In this document: piece after piece, positions 16,739 to 25,511 of the stretch
Layout of the letters: each line of letters starts with the position of its first letter
Position numbering within the stretch: position 1 is the first letter of the stretch
From: an uncultured Oscillospiraceae bacterium
GTDB taxonomy: Bacteria > Bacillota > Clostridia > Oscillospirales > Oscillospiraceae
Reading direction: 5' to 3'
Assembly: GCA_944385465.1 (NCBI GenBank)
Contig: CALWXH010000005.1
Location: 1-56,972 of the forward strand
Length of the DNA: 56,972 nucleotides
The notes under the pieces: generated by a model
What the model saw: only the letters and a program-made list of their open reading frames with translations
Databases searched by the model: none
Told to the model about the DNA's origin: nothing
Program-made: the position numbers and the translations under genes

Positions 16739-17491
16739 ATGCACCTGACCACCACGGCCCTTGTGCTGCGGGAAGTGAATTACAAGGAGTCGGACAAGCT
16801 GCTCACCCTGCTCACGGGGGAGGAGGGCAAGCTCACCGTCTCCGCCCGGGGGTGCCGGAAGAAGGGCAGCGCCATCGCCGCCGCCAGCCAGATGCTGGTG
16901 TACTCCGAGATGACCCTCTATGAGTTCAAGGGCCGCTGGGCGGTGAAGGAGGCCGCCATCCAGCGCCCCTTTGACGGGGTGCGCTCCGACCTGGACAAGC
17001 TGGCCCTGGCCAGCTACTTTGCCGAGGTGGCCGAGCTGCTGGCGGAGGAGGGGCAGCGGGAGCCGGAGCTGCTCTCCCTCATCCTCAACTGCCTCCACGC
17101 CCTGGACAGGCTGGATCTGCCCCTGGGTCAGGTAAAGACCGCCTTCGAGTGGAAGGCCATGGCCCTGGCGGGCTATGAGCCCATGGCGGAGGGCTGCGCC
17201 CTGTGCGGCCGGCCGGAGCCGGAGGACCCCTGCCTGCTCCTCAGCCGGGGCCTGGTGTGCTGTGCCGGCTGCCGCCCGGCGGGGGAGGGGGCCATGCCCC
17301 TCACCGGGGCGGCCCTGGCTGCCCTGGGGCACATCGTGGGGGGCGACCCCAAGCGGCTGTTCTCCTTCCGGCTGGATGAGACCTCCATGGCCCGGCTGTG
17401 CGCCGCCTCAGAGGCCTATCTGCTCACCCAGCTGGAACGGGGGTTCCGGACGCTGGATTTCTATAAGACCCTGGGAGGGAATCAGGCGTGA
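16739..17491 (+). CDS. recO: DNA repair protein RecO
   Basis: About 250 residues. RecO binds SSB-coated single-strand DNA and with RecR loads RecA in RecF-pathway repair. The N-terminal OB fold begins TTTALVLREVNYKESDKLLTLLTGEEGKLTVSARG; the C-terminal half has the four-Cys zinc site C-A-L-C plus C-C-A-G-C at about 155-180. The second ATG (16739) has better spacing to GAGGG than the first (16733). A short hairpin-rich spacer (16640-16720) separates it from era. Its stop overlaps the GTG start of the glycosyltransferase gene. Confidence 0.93.
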   Translation: MHLTTTALVLREVNYKESDKLLTLLTGEEGKLTVSARGCRKKGSAIAAASQMLVYSEMTLYEFKGRWAVKEAAIQRPFDGVRSDLDKLALASYFAEVAELLAEEGQREPELLSLILNCLHALDRLDLPLGQVKTAFEWKAMALAGYEPMAEGCALCGRPEPEDPCLLLSRGLVCCAGCRPAGEGAMPLTGAALAALGHIVGGDPKRLFSFRLDETSMARLCAASEAYLLTQLERGFRTLDFYKTLGGNQA

Positions 17492-18990
17492 AAAGCGGAA
17501 ATTGTGTGCTGAAGAGGACGGGGGACGCGCTGAGCCGGGTGCTATTCTTTTGCTTTGCGGCCCTGGCTGCTGCCATTTTGTGGTGGACAGCGGAAAACCT
17601 GTTCCGGGAGACGGCACCGGGGTGGATGACGCTGGTCTATCTGGGGCTGGGCGGGGCGGTGACTGCCGCGCTGGCCTGGTTGGGCTGCCTGACCGGACGA
17701 TGCCGGGAGAAAACCTTTTGCCTGATCCTGCTGCTGTGCGCCCTGCTGGTGCGGTGCGCCTGGGCGGTGCTGGTGGACACTCAACCGGAGTCGGACTTTG
17801 GCAACCTGTACGCCGCGGCCGGCAAGCTGGCCCAGGGCACAAACGTCATGAAAGACAATCCATATTTCCAGCGATGGTCCTATCAGACCGGATTTGTGGC
17901 CTGGATGGCGCTGCTCATCCGGCTGTTTGGCGACAGTGTGCTGATGCTCAAGCTGTCCAACGCCCTGTTTTCCAGCCTGAGCGTGCTGCTGGTGTACCTG
18001 CTGGCCCGGCGCTTCGCCTCCCGGCAGGGCGCCGGCGGGGCGGCGCTGCTCTACCTGTTCTATCCGGGTGCCTGGCTGCTGACGCCGGTGCTCACCAACC
18101 AGCATCTGTCGGAATGCCTGCTGCTGGCGGCGGTGTATGTCTATACCATCCCCGCAGAGGGCTGGAACAAGAAGCTGCCTTTGGCGGCCGGAGCCGGGGC
18201 GCTGTTGACGCTGAGCAATGTCATCCGTCCCTCGGCGGTGGTGGCGGTGCTGGCTGTGGCCGCCGCCCTGGTGTTGCGCCTGCTGGAGAGCGGCGGGGCC
18301 CGGGGGCGCATCCAGGCCCTGGCCGTGGCGGTGCTGGCTGTAGCGGTGTACGCGGGGCTGGGAGCCGGCCTGTCCGGCCTGACCCGGGCCACCGGGCTGA
18401 ATCCGGGCGGCCTGGAGAACAACCTGCCCCAGTGGAAATTTGTGCTGGGCCTGAATCAGGAAACCAATGGAAGATACAGTTTTCAGGATGCACAGATGGT
18501 GTTTGACAGTGACGACCCCCAGGAGGCGGCGCAGCAGCTGCTGAAAGAGCGGCTGGATTGCCCGCCGGGAGAACTGTTGGGGCTGATGTACCGGAAGTCG
18601 GCAAAAATGTGGGGTAGCTTTGAGGAGATGGTGTGGACCTTCACCCAAAACGTCACCGCCCGGCTGGAGGCGGGCGGGATAGACACAGGCCAGCTGTATT
18701 CCCGTTGTCAGCGGGGAATGGCGGGGTGCTATGCCTGGATCTTCCTGCTGATTGCCCTGGGGGGCGTGGGCGCCGCCCTGGGCCCGGGCCGGCACAGCAC
18801 AGCGGCCCGGGTGCTGGCCCTCATCGCCCTGGCCTATTTCTGCGCCCACCTGCTGATTGAAATCCAGGTGCGCTACCGCAGCCTACTGCTGGCGGTGGCC
18901 ATCCCCCTGGCCGCCCTGGGGCTGGACTGGATTCGGGCCCGCTGGAGCCGCCGGAGAGAAACGACGGCGGAACTCAAATCTGATACATGA
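17488..18990 (+). CDS. Membrane glycosyltransferase, PMT/ArnT-like (GT-C fold)
   Basis: 500 residues with roughly ten membrane spans. GT-C enzymes use polyprenyl-phosphate sugars on the outer face of the membrane. The first external loop carries an acidic pair (VDTQPESDFGNLYAAA, about 95-110), the expected catalytic position. There are hydrophobic runs at about 20-35, 48-66, 80-97 and many more, and a terminal basic tail. GTG start overlapping the recO stop, with GGGAGGG upstream. It is inserted between the repair genes recO and mutS2 with no functional link. Acceptor (protein or wall polymer) is unknown. Confidence 0.78.
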   Translation: MKSGNCVLKRTGDALSRVLFFCFAALAAAILWWTAENLFRETAPGWMTLVYLGLGGAVTAALAWLGCLTGRCREKTFCLILLLCALLVRCAWAVLVDTQPESDFGNLYAAAGKLAQGTNVMKDNPYFQRWSYQTGFVAWMALLIRLFGDSVLMLKLSNALFSSLSVLLVYLLARRFASRQGAGGAALLYLFYPGAWLLTPVLTNQHLSECLLLAAVYVYTIPAEGWNKKLPLAAGAGALLTLSNVIRPSAVVAVLAVAAALVLRLLESGGARGRIQALAVAVLAVAVYAGLGAGLSGLTRATGLNPGGLENNLPQWKFVLGLNQETNGRYSFQDAQMVFDSDDPQEAAQQLLKERLDCPPGELLGLMYRKSAKMWGSFEEMVWTFTQNVTARLEAGGIDTGQLYSRCQRGMAGCYAWIFLLIALGGVGAALGPGRHSTAARVLALIALAYFCAHLLIEIQVRYRSLLLAVAIPLAALGLDWIRARWSRRRETTAELKSDT

Positions 18991-19006
18991 TTTTGGAGAA
19001 CCCATT

Positions 19007-21394
19007 ATGACGCAATTGTTTGAAAAATCCATCCACACCCTGGAACTGCCCCGGGTGCTGGAACTGCTGGCCCAGGAGGCGGTGACGGAGGAGGGCAAGG
19101 CGCGCTGCCAGGCCCTGCAGCCCTCCGCCCAGCGCGGCGAGGTATCCCGCCTCCAGGCCCAGACCTCGGCGGCCTTTGCCATGCTGGTAAAGGCGGGCAC
19201 CCCGGGCTTTTCCGGGGTGAAGCCGGTGTCCGCCCCCCTCCAGCGGGCGGACCGGGGGGGCAGCCTGAACACCCGGGAGCTGCTGGACATCGCCCAGGTG
19301 CTGCGCTGCGCCCGCTCGGTGCGGGAGTACGGCGTGGGGGAGAGCACCGCCAGGTCGGTGTTGGACGGCTATTTCCAGTCCCTCACCCCCAACCGGTTCT
19401 TGGAGGACAAGATCACCGGGGCCATCCTCAGCGAGGAGGAGATCGCCGACGCCGCCTCCCCGGAGCTGGCGGACATCCGCCGTCACATCCGGGCGGCGGC
19501 GGGGAAGGTGCGGGACGTGCTCAGCCGGCTCATCTCCTCCAACCAGTCCAAGTATCTGCGGGAGGCCATCATCACCATGCGGGGGGGCCGGTACGTGGTG
19601 CCGGTGAAGAGCGAGCACAAAAACGACATCCCCGGCCTGGTCCACGACGTGTCCGGCTCCGGCTCCACCTTCTTCATCGAACCCATGGGGGTGGTGAACG
19701 CCAACAACGAGCTCAAGGAGCTGGAGCGCAAGGAGCAGAAGGAGATTGAGCGCATCCTGGCCGAGCTGTCCGCCGACTGCGCCAACGCTAGAGAGGCCCT
19801 CGAGGAGGACTACCGCACCCTGGTGGCCCTGGACGTGATTTTCGCCCGGGCCAAGCTGTCCTCCCGGATGGACGGGATGGAGCCCGCCCTGGGGGATCAC
19901 ATCGTGCTGCGCCGGGCCCGGCACCCCCTGCTGGATGCCAAGACGGCGGTGCGCAACGACCTGTCTCTGGGTGGGGAGTTTGACACCCTGGTGATCACCG
20001 GCCCCAACACCGGCGGCAAGACGGTCACCCTCAAGACCATTGGCCTGCTCACCCTCATGGCCCAGTGCGGCCTGCACATCCCCGCCGCCGACGGCTCCAC
20101 CGTCAAGGTGTGCTCGGCGGTGCTGGCGGACATCGGCGACGAGCAGTCCATCGACCAGTCCTTGTCCACCTTCTCCTCCCACATGGTGAACATCGTGGGC
20201 ATCCTGGGGGAGGCGGACGACCAGAGCCTCATCCTCTTCGACGAGCTGGGGGCGGGCACCGACCCGGTGGAGGGGGCGGCCCTGGCCGCCGCCATCATCG
20301 ACTCCACCCGGGCCATGGGCGCCCTGGTGGCCGCCACCACCCACTACGCCGAGCTGAAGGTGTACGCCATGACCACCCCGGGGGTGGAAAACGCCTCCTG
20401 CGAGTTTGATGTGGAGACCCTGGCCCCCACTTACCGGGTGCTCATCGGAGTGCCGGGCAAGTCTAACGCCTTCGCCATCTCCCGGCGGCTGGGCCTGCCC
20501 GACGCCATCATCCAGAAGGCCGCCGACCGCATCGACGCGGAAAATGTCCGCTTTGAGGATGTGCTGTCCCAGCTGGAGGCCCAGCGCCAGGCCATGGAAA
20601 AGGATCGGGAGGAGGCCGGGCGGCTGCGCCGGGAGATGGAGCGGGACCGGGCCCAGGCGGAGGAGTACCGGGCGCGCATCGAGGAGGAGCGGCGCAAGGC
20701 CACGGAGAAGGCCCAGGCGGAGGCCCGGGCCATCCTCCAGCAGGCCCGGGACACCGCCGACCAGACCTTCAAGGAGCTCAACGAGATGCGCCGCCGCCAG
20801 GAGCGGGAGGGGGCCGGGCTGGACGACAACGACCAGCGCTCCGCCCTGCGCCGCCGGCTCAATGAGGCGGAGGCCGCCCTGGGCGGCCGGGAAGAGGAGC
20901 TGCCCCCGCCGCCCCCCACCCGGGACGCGGTGGCCGGGGACACGGTGGAGCTCTTGAAGACCGGCACCCAGGCGGAGGTGGTGGCGGTGAACAAGGACGG
21001 CACCCTCCAGCTCCAGGCGGGCATCCTCAAGCTCAAGGCCCGCCAGGACGAGGTGCGGGTGCTGGAGGAGGTCACCGCCCGGAAAAAGCAGAGCCAGAAG
21101 GACAGGCAGCGCCAGGCGGCCACGGTGAAGCACGCCTTCCGGGCGGGGGCGGCCAAGGCGGAGCTGGACCTGCGGGGAAAGATGGTGGACGAGGCCCTGG
21201 GGGAGGTGGACCTGTTTCTGGACAACGCCCTCATGGGCAAGCTGGAGACGGTGACCATCATCCACGGCAAGGGCACCGGCGCGCTGCGCAAGGCGGTGCG
21301 GGAGCACCTGAAGGGCAGCCGTTATGTGAAGAGCTTCCGCCCCGGCGCCTACGGCGAGGGAGAAGATGGCGTCACGGTGGTGACCCTGCGGTGA
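19007..21394 (+). CDS. mutS2: Endonuclease MutS2 with Smr domain
   Basis: 795 residues. MutS2 acts on recombination intermediates and, in Bacillus, rescues collided ribosomes. The ATPase core has Walker A GPNTGGKT at about 331-338 and Walker B LILFDELGAGTDP about 80 residues later. A long coiled coil rich in Glu, Arg and Gln (about 510-640) follows. The C-terminal Smr nuclease domain contains LDLRGKMVDEAL and IIHGKGTGALRKAVREHL. The ATG at 19007 follows TTGGAGA. The last codons (G-E-D-G-V-T-V-V-T-L-R-stop) are repeated about 153 bases downstream, after a hairpin-rich insert. Confidence 0.96.
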   Translation: MTQLFEKSIHTLELPRVLELLAQEAVTEEGKARCQALQPSAQRGEVSRLQAQTSAAFAMLVKAGTPGFSGVKPVSAPLQRADRGGSLNTRELLDIAQVLRCARSVREYGVGESTARSVLDGYFQSLTPNRFLEDKITGAILSEEEIADAASPELADIRRHIRAAAGKVRDVLSRLISSNQSKYLREAIITMRGGRYVVPVKSEHKNDIPGLVHDVSGSGSTFFIEPMGVVNANNELKELERKEQKEIERILAELSADCANAREALEEDYRTLVALDVIFARAKLSSRMDGMEPALGDHIVLRRARHPLLDAKTAVRNDLSLGGEFDTLVITGPNTGGKTVTLKTIGLLTLMAQCGLHIPAADGSTVKVCSAVLADIGDEQSIDQSLSTFSSHMVNIVGILGEADDQSLILFDELGAGTDPVEGAALAAAIIDSTRAMGALVAATTHYAELKVYAMTTPGVENASCEFDVETLAPTYRVLIGVPGKSNAFAISRRLGLPDAIIQKAADRIDAENVRFEDVLSQLEAQRQAMEKDREEAGRLRREMERDRAQAEEYRARIEEERRKATEKAQAEARAILQQARDTADQTFKELNEMRRRQEREGAGLDDNDQRSALRRRLNEAEAALGGREEELPPPPPTRDAVAGDTVELLKTGTQAEVVAVNKDGTLQLQAGILKLKARQDEVRVLEEVTARKKQSQKDRQRQAATVKHAFRAGAAKAELDLRGKMVDEALGEVDLFLDNALMGKLETVTIIHGKGTGALRKAVREHLKGSRYVKSFRPGAYGEGEDGVTVVTLR

Positions 21395-21548
21395 CAACGC
21401 CTCCAATCCCCCGTCTCCCCCGGAGGGCGGAGGGGGCATCCGGGGGAACTGGTTCCCCCGGAAGGCGCGGCCTTCGCCCGGCGAAAGACTTCCCGCAGGA
21501 GGTCTCCGCGCCTGGAGGACGGGGTCACGGTGGTGACCCTGCGGTGAC
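21371..21548 (+). repeat. Duplicated mutS2 3' end flanking a hairpin-rich insert
   Basis: The string GTCACGGTGGTGACCCTGCG plus GTGAC, which ends mutS2 at 21371-21395, recurs at 21524-21548, including an in-frame EDGVTVVTLR-stop. The intervening stretch contains dyads CCGGGGGAA/TTCCCCCGG, an outer AGGCGCGG/CCGCGCCT and AGACTTCC/GGAGGTCT. The second copy has GAGGACGGG where the first has GAAGATGGC. Confidence 0.8.
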
Positions 21549-21749
21549 GGCGGAGCCGGGGAAATGCTCCGCCTCCCCGGTGGGATAAGTCAAATGCTTA
21601 ACGATTTTTACCAAAGGGCAGGCTGCGATTTGTGTAAAATGCTGTTGACGGTGGGGGGCAAATTTGGTACACTTAGCATGTGAAAATTTCGGGGAGATGC
21701 GTGGCAGCGCGGTACCCCAATCCGAGATTTTTGATGGAGGGAATCGTTC
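21395..21749. other. mutS2-HPr intergenic region
   Basis: 355 bases without a gene. It holds the mutS2-tail duplication, a GGCGGAG/GCTCCGCC hairpin near 21547-21572, which may end the mutS2 transcript although no T-run follows, the HPr promoter at 21645-21673 and about 70 bases of HPr leader. Confidence 0.6.
21645..21673 (+). promoter_or_regulatory. SigA-type promoter of the HPr gene
   Basis: TTGACG (21645-21650), 17-base spacer, TACACT (21668-21673). The start codon is 77 bases downstream. Confidence 0.75.
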
Positions 21750-22013
21750 ATGTTTATGAAAGAAACCGTTGTCAACAACCAGGTTGGCCTGCATGCCCGT
21801 CCCGCTACCTTCTTCATTCAGAAAGCCAATGAGTTCAAGAGCTCTGTGTGGGTGGAGAAGGACGAGCGCCGCGTCAATGCCAAGAGCCTGCTGGGCGTGC
21901 TCTCCCTGGGCATTGTGAAGGGCACCACCATTAACCTGATTGCCGATGGCCCCGATGAGGAAGAGGCTGTGAACGCGCTGGTGGAGCTGATCAACTCTGA
22001 TTTCTCCGAGTAA
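21750..22013 (+). CDS. ptsH: Phosphocarrier protein HPr
   Basis: 87 residues. HPr passes phosphate from enzyme I to sugar-specific PTS enzymes through His15, seen in VGLHARPA at exactly position 15. Ser46 (NAKSLLGVLSLGI) is also present, the site of HPr kinase in Firmicutes, so it should act in carbon catabolite control as well as transport and is not a Crh-type protein. GGAGGG precedes the ATG. It has its own promoter and terminator and is monocistronic; ptsI is not in the window. Base use is noticeably less GC-rich than its neighbours, typical of a highly expressed gene. Confidence 0.95.
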   Translation: MFMKETVVNNQVGLHARPATFFIQKANEFKSSVWVEKDERRVNAKSLLGVLSLGIVKGTTINLIADGPDEEEAVNALVELINSDFSE

Positions 22014-22041
22014 GCGCAGCGCGGCGGTATTGTGAAAACCT

Positions 22042-22078
22042 GCGGAGGATCGCCAGGCGGCGGTCCTCCGCGATTTTT
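22042..22078 (+). terminator. Terminator of the HPr gene
   Basis: GCGGAGGA and TCCTCCGC arms with an inner CGCC/GGCG, followed by GATTTTTT. It lies 28 bases after the stop. Confidence 0.88.
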
Positions 22079-22159
22079 TGCGGCCCGCGCCGCCCGGCGG
22101 AGGGGTCAGGGGAGCCCACGCCGGCGGAAAAGAAAATGCGGAAAAAGAAAAAATAATGC

Positions 22160-22189
22160 TTGACAAAGGCGGCGCGGCACTGGTATAAT
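22160..22189 (+). promoter_or_regulatory. Promoter of tRNA-Ala
   Basis: TTGACA (22160-22165), 18-base spacer, TATAAT (22184-22189). Both hexamers are perfect consensus, and the tRNA begins 45 bases downstream. Confidence 0.85.
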
Positions 22190-22233
22190 ACACCTTGCGT
22201 TGAGGCCGACCGGCCCTGCGCGGTACGATCCTT

Positions 22234-22309
<76 letters not shown>

Positions 22310-22320
22310 AAGGTATAGAG

Positions 22321-22352
22321 AAAGCCCTGGGGTTTATCCCCGGGGCTTTTTC
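22321..22352 (+). terminator. Terminator after tRNA-Ala
   Basis: AAAGCCC-T-GGGG and CCCC-G-GGGCTTT arms around TTTAT, followed by a T-run, 11 bases after the tRNA. Confidence 0.9.
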
Positions 22353-22396
22353 TGATTTCTGTACCGCCTCGGGCCGGGGCCCCGCTTGGGGATGCC

Positions 22397-22667
22397 GGGA
22401 CGGAGGTGAGGGCGCGGTGACATTTGAAGAACTGCGGGACAAGGCCCACTCCCTCTCCCAAACGCCCATGGCGTTTGGGGACCCGGGCGATCAATATCCT
22501 CGGCGGAAGTGAATTCCGCCTGTGGCAGCGGCCCGCGGGGCCGCTGGACGCGCTGGCGCGCGGCTCGCTGGCGCTCACGCGGCAGGGAGCGGACATGGGC
22601 GCGCTGTCTGGGACGGAGGTGAGGGCGCGGTGACATTTGAAGAACTGCGGGACAAGGCCCACTCCCT
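22397..22667 (+). repeat. 58-bp direct repeat of the uvrC start region flanking a 155-bp insert
   Basis: Positions 22397-22454 and 22610-22667 are identical over 58 bases and include the GGAGGTGAG ribosome site, the GTG start and the first 13 codons of uvrC. The 155 bases between (22455-22609) are studded with dyads: CCCAAACGCC/GGCGTTTGGG with a three-base loop, GGCGGAA/TTCCGCC, and CAGCGGCC/GGCCGCTG. It looks like an insertion accompanied by a duplication of the target. Confidence 0.9.
22417..22512 (+). pseudogene. Truncated decoy copy of the uvrC N-terminus
   Basis: A 31-codon frame starting at the upstream GTG with the same ribosome site as uvrC. Its first 13 codons (VTFEELRDKAHSL) are those of uvrC, then it runs into the insert and stops at TGA 22510-22512. 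If translated it would make a useless peptide and might reduce initiation at the true start. Confidence 0.6.
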
Positions 22668-24498
22668 GCCGCTGAAGCCGGGGGTGTACATCATGCAGAA
22701 CGCCCAGAGCCAGGTGATCTATGTGGGCAAGGCCAAGGCGCTGCGCAACCGGGTGAGCCAGTATTTCCAGGACCAGTCCCGGCACAATGCCAAGACCCGG
22801 GCCATGGTGGCCCAGATCGACCACTTTGACGTCATCGTGGTCCAGTCCGAGTTCGAGGCCCTGGTGCTGGAGTGCGCCCTCATCAAGCGCCACATGCCCC
22901 GGTACAACATCCTGCTCAAGGACTCCAAGGGCTACCCCTACATCCGCCTGAGCGTGGGGGAGGAGTACCCCCGCTTTTCCCTGGCCAACCGGGCGGCGGA
23001 GGACGGGGCCCGGTATTTCGGCCCCTACGGCAGCCGGGGGGCCAGCCAGGGGATCATCGACGCGCTGCGGCAGGCCCTGCGCCTGCCCTCCTGCAGCCGG
23101 AAATTCCCCCGGGACATCGGGAAGGAGCGGCCCTGCCTGAACTACCACATGGGGGTGTGCGAGGGCTATTGCCGCCCCGAGATGGACCAGGGCCAGTACC
23201 GCCGGTCCGTGGACCAGGCCGTGCGCCTGCTGGAGGGCAAGCTGGACGAGGTGGTGGACGAGCTGTCCGCCGAGATGGAGGGGGCGGCGGAGGAGCTGAA
23301 CTTCGAGCGGGCCGCCCAGCTGCGGGACCGGATCCGCTCCATCCAGCTGCTGAGCAAGCGGCAGAAGGCGGTGGCCGGCTCCCTGGCGGACACCGATGTG
23401 GTGGGCTACTGGCGGGGGGAGGCCAAGAGCTGCTTCGTGGTGCTCCACTACATGGGGGGCGAGCTGGCGGCCAAGGACTGGCAGCTGCTCCCCCTGCCCA
23501 TGGAGGATGAGCAGACCACCGTGTCCACCCTGGCCGCCCAGTATTACGGCGGCCGCATCGCCCTGCCCAGGCAGATCCTGCTGCCCTGCGACATCGACGA
23601 GCAGGCGGAGCTGGCCCGGATGCTCACCCAGGCGGTGGGCCGCAAGGTGGAGGTGCTCACCCCCCAGCGGGGGGCCAAGATGGAGCTGGTGCGCCTGGCC
23701 AACGAGAACGCCCGGGAGGAGGTGGAGCGGGCCACCTCCGCCGAGGAGCGCCGCTCCAAGCTCACCCAGGCCCTGGGGGCCCTGCTGGGCCTGCCCCAGC
23801 CCCCCCACCGGGTGGAGGCCTTCGACATCTCCAACACGGGCAGCTCGGACATCGTGGCCTCCATGACCGTACATATCGACGGCCGGCCCCTGAAGCGGGA
23901 TTACCGGCATTTCAAGCTCAAGGACATGCCCCACGCCGACGACTACGCCTCCATGGAGCAGGTGGTGCGCCGGCGGTTCCAGCGGTATCTGGACGGGGAT
24001 GAGAAGTTCGGCCAGCTGCCCGACCTGCTGCTCATCGACGGCGGGGCGGGCCAGGTGAAGGCGGCCCAGGCCGCCATGGAGGCGGTGGGCATCCACATCC
24101 CCGCCTACGGCATGGTGAAGGACGGCCGGCACCGCACCCGGGCCCTGGCGGCGGCGGACGGGCGGGAGATCGGCCTGCAGCAGAACCAGGCCCTGTTTGC
24201 CCTGGTGGGCCGCATCCAGGAGGAGACCCACCGCTTTGCCATTGAGTTTCACCGCCGGCAGCAGGCCGCCCACCTGAAGGGCTCCGCCCTGGACGGCATC
24301 CCCGGGGTGGGCCCCACCCGGAAAACGGCCCTGCTCAAGCACTTCAAGAGTGTGCGGGCGGTGCGGGCGGCCAGCGTGGAACAGCTGGCGGAAGTGGTGC
24401 CCCGGCCCGCCGCCCAGGCGGTGTACGACCATTTTCACCCAGAGAAGGAGGACACGCCATGCGGGTCATCACAGGAAGCGCCCGGGGAAAGCGGCTGA
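22630..24498 (+). CDS. uvrC: Excinuclease ABC subunit UvrC
   Basis: 622 residues. UvrC makes both incisions in nucleotide excision repair after UvrAB recognises damage. The N-terminal GIY-YIG nuclease domain (GVYIMQNAQSQVIYVGKAKALRNR, about 16-40), the UVR motif (EELNFERAAQLRDRIRSI, about 222-240), the RNase H-like C-terminal nuclease with FDISNTGSSDIVASM and LLLIDGGAGQ, and the terminal helix-hairpin-helix (DGIPGVGPTRKTALL) are all visible. The start is GTG at 22630 with GGAGGTGAG; the same start signal is duplicated 213 bases upstream. The 3' end overlaps rsmD by 40 bases. Confidence 0.96.
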   Translation: MTFEELRDKAHSLPLKPGVYIMQNAQSQVIYVGKAKALRNRVSQYFQDQSRHNAKTRAMVAQIDHFDVIVVQSEFEALVLECALIKRHMPRYNILLKDSKGYPYIRLSVGEEYPRFSLANRAAEDGARYFGPYGSRGASQGIIDALRQALRLPSCSRKFPRDIGKERPCLNYHMGVCEGYCRPEMDQGQYRRSVDQAVRLLEGKLDEVVDELSAEMEGAAEELNFERAAQLRDRIRSIQLLSKRQKAVAGSLADTDVVGYWRGEAKSCFVVLHYMGGELAAKDWQLLPLPMEDEQTTVSTLAAQYYGGRIALPRQILLPCDIDEQAELARMLTQAVGRKVEVLTPQRGAKMELVRLANENAREEVERATSAEERRSKLTQALGALLGLPQPPHRVEAFDISNTGSSDIVASMTVHIDGRPLKRDYRHFKLKDMPHADDYASMEQVVRRRFQRYLDGDEKFGQLPDLLLIDGGAGQVKAAQAAMEAVGIHIPAYGMVKDGRHRTRALAAADGREIGLQQNQALFALVGRIQEETHRFAIEFHRRQQAAHLKGSALDGIPGVGPTRKTALLKHFKSVRAVRAASVEQLAEVVPRPAAQAVYDHFHPEKEDTPCGSSQEAPGESG

Positions 24499-25004
24499 AG
24501 GAGCTGCCAGGGCTGGACACCCGGCCCACCACCGACCGGGTGAAGGAGGGGCTGTTCAGCGCCATCCAGTTTGACATTGAGGGGCGGCGGGTGCTGGACC
24601 TGTTCGCCGGCACCGGCCAGCTGGGCATCGAGGCCCTGAGCCGGGGGGCGGCCTTCTGCGACTTTGTGGACGCCGCCCCGGCGGCCATGAAGGTGGTGCG
24701 GGAGAATGTGCGCGCCTGCGGCCTTGCCGACCGGGCGGCCTTCCATCAGAAGGACTACGCTGCCTTCCTGACGGGAGCGGGCGGGAAGTACGGGCTGATC
24801 TTCCTGGACCCGCCCTACGCCTCCGGAGCGCTGGAGCGGGCGCTGGAACGGATTGCGGAGATTGACATTGTAGCGGGAAATGGTATAATAGTTTGCGAAA
24901 GTCCGGCGGAACGCCTGCTGCCGGAGCTGCCTGCCCCCTATGAGAAGGGCAGGGACTACCGGTATGGGAAGATCAAGCTCACCCTGTACCGCAGGAGCGT
25001 GTGA
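24459..25004 (+). CDS. rsmD: 16S rRNA (guanine966-N2)-methyltransferase
   Basis: 181 residues, family-typical. S-adenosylmethionine-dependent methylation of 16S rRNA. The N-terminus MRVITGSARGKRL is the RsmD signature; the AdoMet site is LDLFAGTGQLGIEALSRGA (about 46-65) and the catalytic DPPY sits at about 119-122. It starts inside the end of uvrC, with AGAAGGAGG upstream, and is followed three bases later by coaD, the conserved rsmD-coaD pair. A consensus promoter sequence lies within its coding region. Confidence 0.95.
   Translation: MRVITGSARGKRLKELPGLDTRPTTDRVKEGLFSAIQFDIEGRRVLDLFAGTGQLGIEALSRGAAFCDFVDAAPAAMKVVRENVRACGLADRAAFHQKDYAAFLTGAGGKYGLIFLDPPYASGALERALERIAEIDIVAGNGIIVCESPAERLLPELPAPYEKGRDYRYGKIKLTLYRRSV
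24862..24889 (+). promoter_or_regulatory. Possible internal promoter within rsmD
   Basis: TTGACA (24862-24867), 16-base spacer, TATAAT (24884-24889), both perfect hexamers in an otherwise GC-rich coding region. It would add transcription of coaD and the coiled-coil gene. Confidence 0.5.
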
Positions 25005-25007
25005 GGC

Positions 25008-25505
25008 ATGAGACGAGCGATTTACCCCGGCAGCTTTGACCCGGTGACCCTGGGACATCTGAACATCATCAAGCGGGCTGCCGCCATGTTCGATGAACTG
25101 ATCGTGTGCGTGAGCGTCAACTCCGCAAAGCCCAGCGGCCTGTTCCAGCCCCAGGAGCGGGTGGAGCTGCTGCGCCGGGTGACCGAGGGGCTGCCCAATG
25201 TGCGGGTGGACTGCTGGGATGGACTGGTGGCGGACTACGCCAAGGCCCATCAGGCCCGGGTGCTGGTGAAGGGGCTGCGGGCGGTGTCCGACTACGAGTC
25301 GGAGATCCAGATGGCCATGCTCAACACCAAGCTGTACTCCCGGCTGGATACGGTGTTCCTCTATACCCGCCCCAAGTACGCATACCTCAGCTCCACCGTG
25401 GTGAAGGAAATGGCCCGGTATGGAGCGGATCTGTCCGATTTTGTGCCGAGACAGATCATTGAGGATGTAAAACAAAAGGTAAACAGTACACAGGAAAGGA
25501 TGTGA
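25008..25505 (+). CDS. coaD: Phosphopantetheine adenylyltransferase
   Basis: 165 residues. Fourth step of coenzyme A synthesis, joining 4'-phosphopantetheine and ATP to give dephospho-CoA. The nucleotidyltransferase motif T-L-G-H is at about 14-17 (YPGSFDPVTLGHLN); KGLRAVSDYESE (about 88-99) and YLSSTVVKEMARYGADLS (about 125-142) are CoaD hallmarks. The start follows the rsmD stop directly. Confidence 0.97.
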   Translation: MRRAIYPGSFDPVTLGHLNIIKRAAAMFDELIVCVSVNSAKPSGLFQPQERVELLRRVTEGLPNVRVDCWDGLVADYAKAHQARVLVKGLRAVSDYESEIQMAMLNTKLYSRLDTVFLYTRPKYAYLSSTVVKEMARYGADLSDFVPRQIIEDVKQKVNSTQERM

Positions 25506-25511
25506 CCAGGA

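Noticed and set aside
18974-21439. 821-codon minus-strand frame opposite mutS2
   Set aside because: Low-complexity Gly/Leu/His/Val composition typical of a mirror frame; mutS2 itself is complete and convincing. The same holds for the long frames opposite uvrC (21991-24438), the ligase (7563-9680), the lipoprotein-binding gene (4343-5743) and the M56 genes (36762-38525, 40921-42435).
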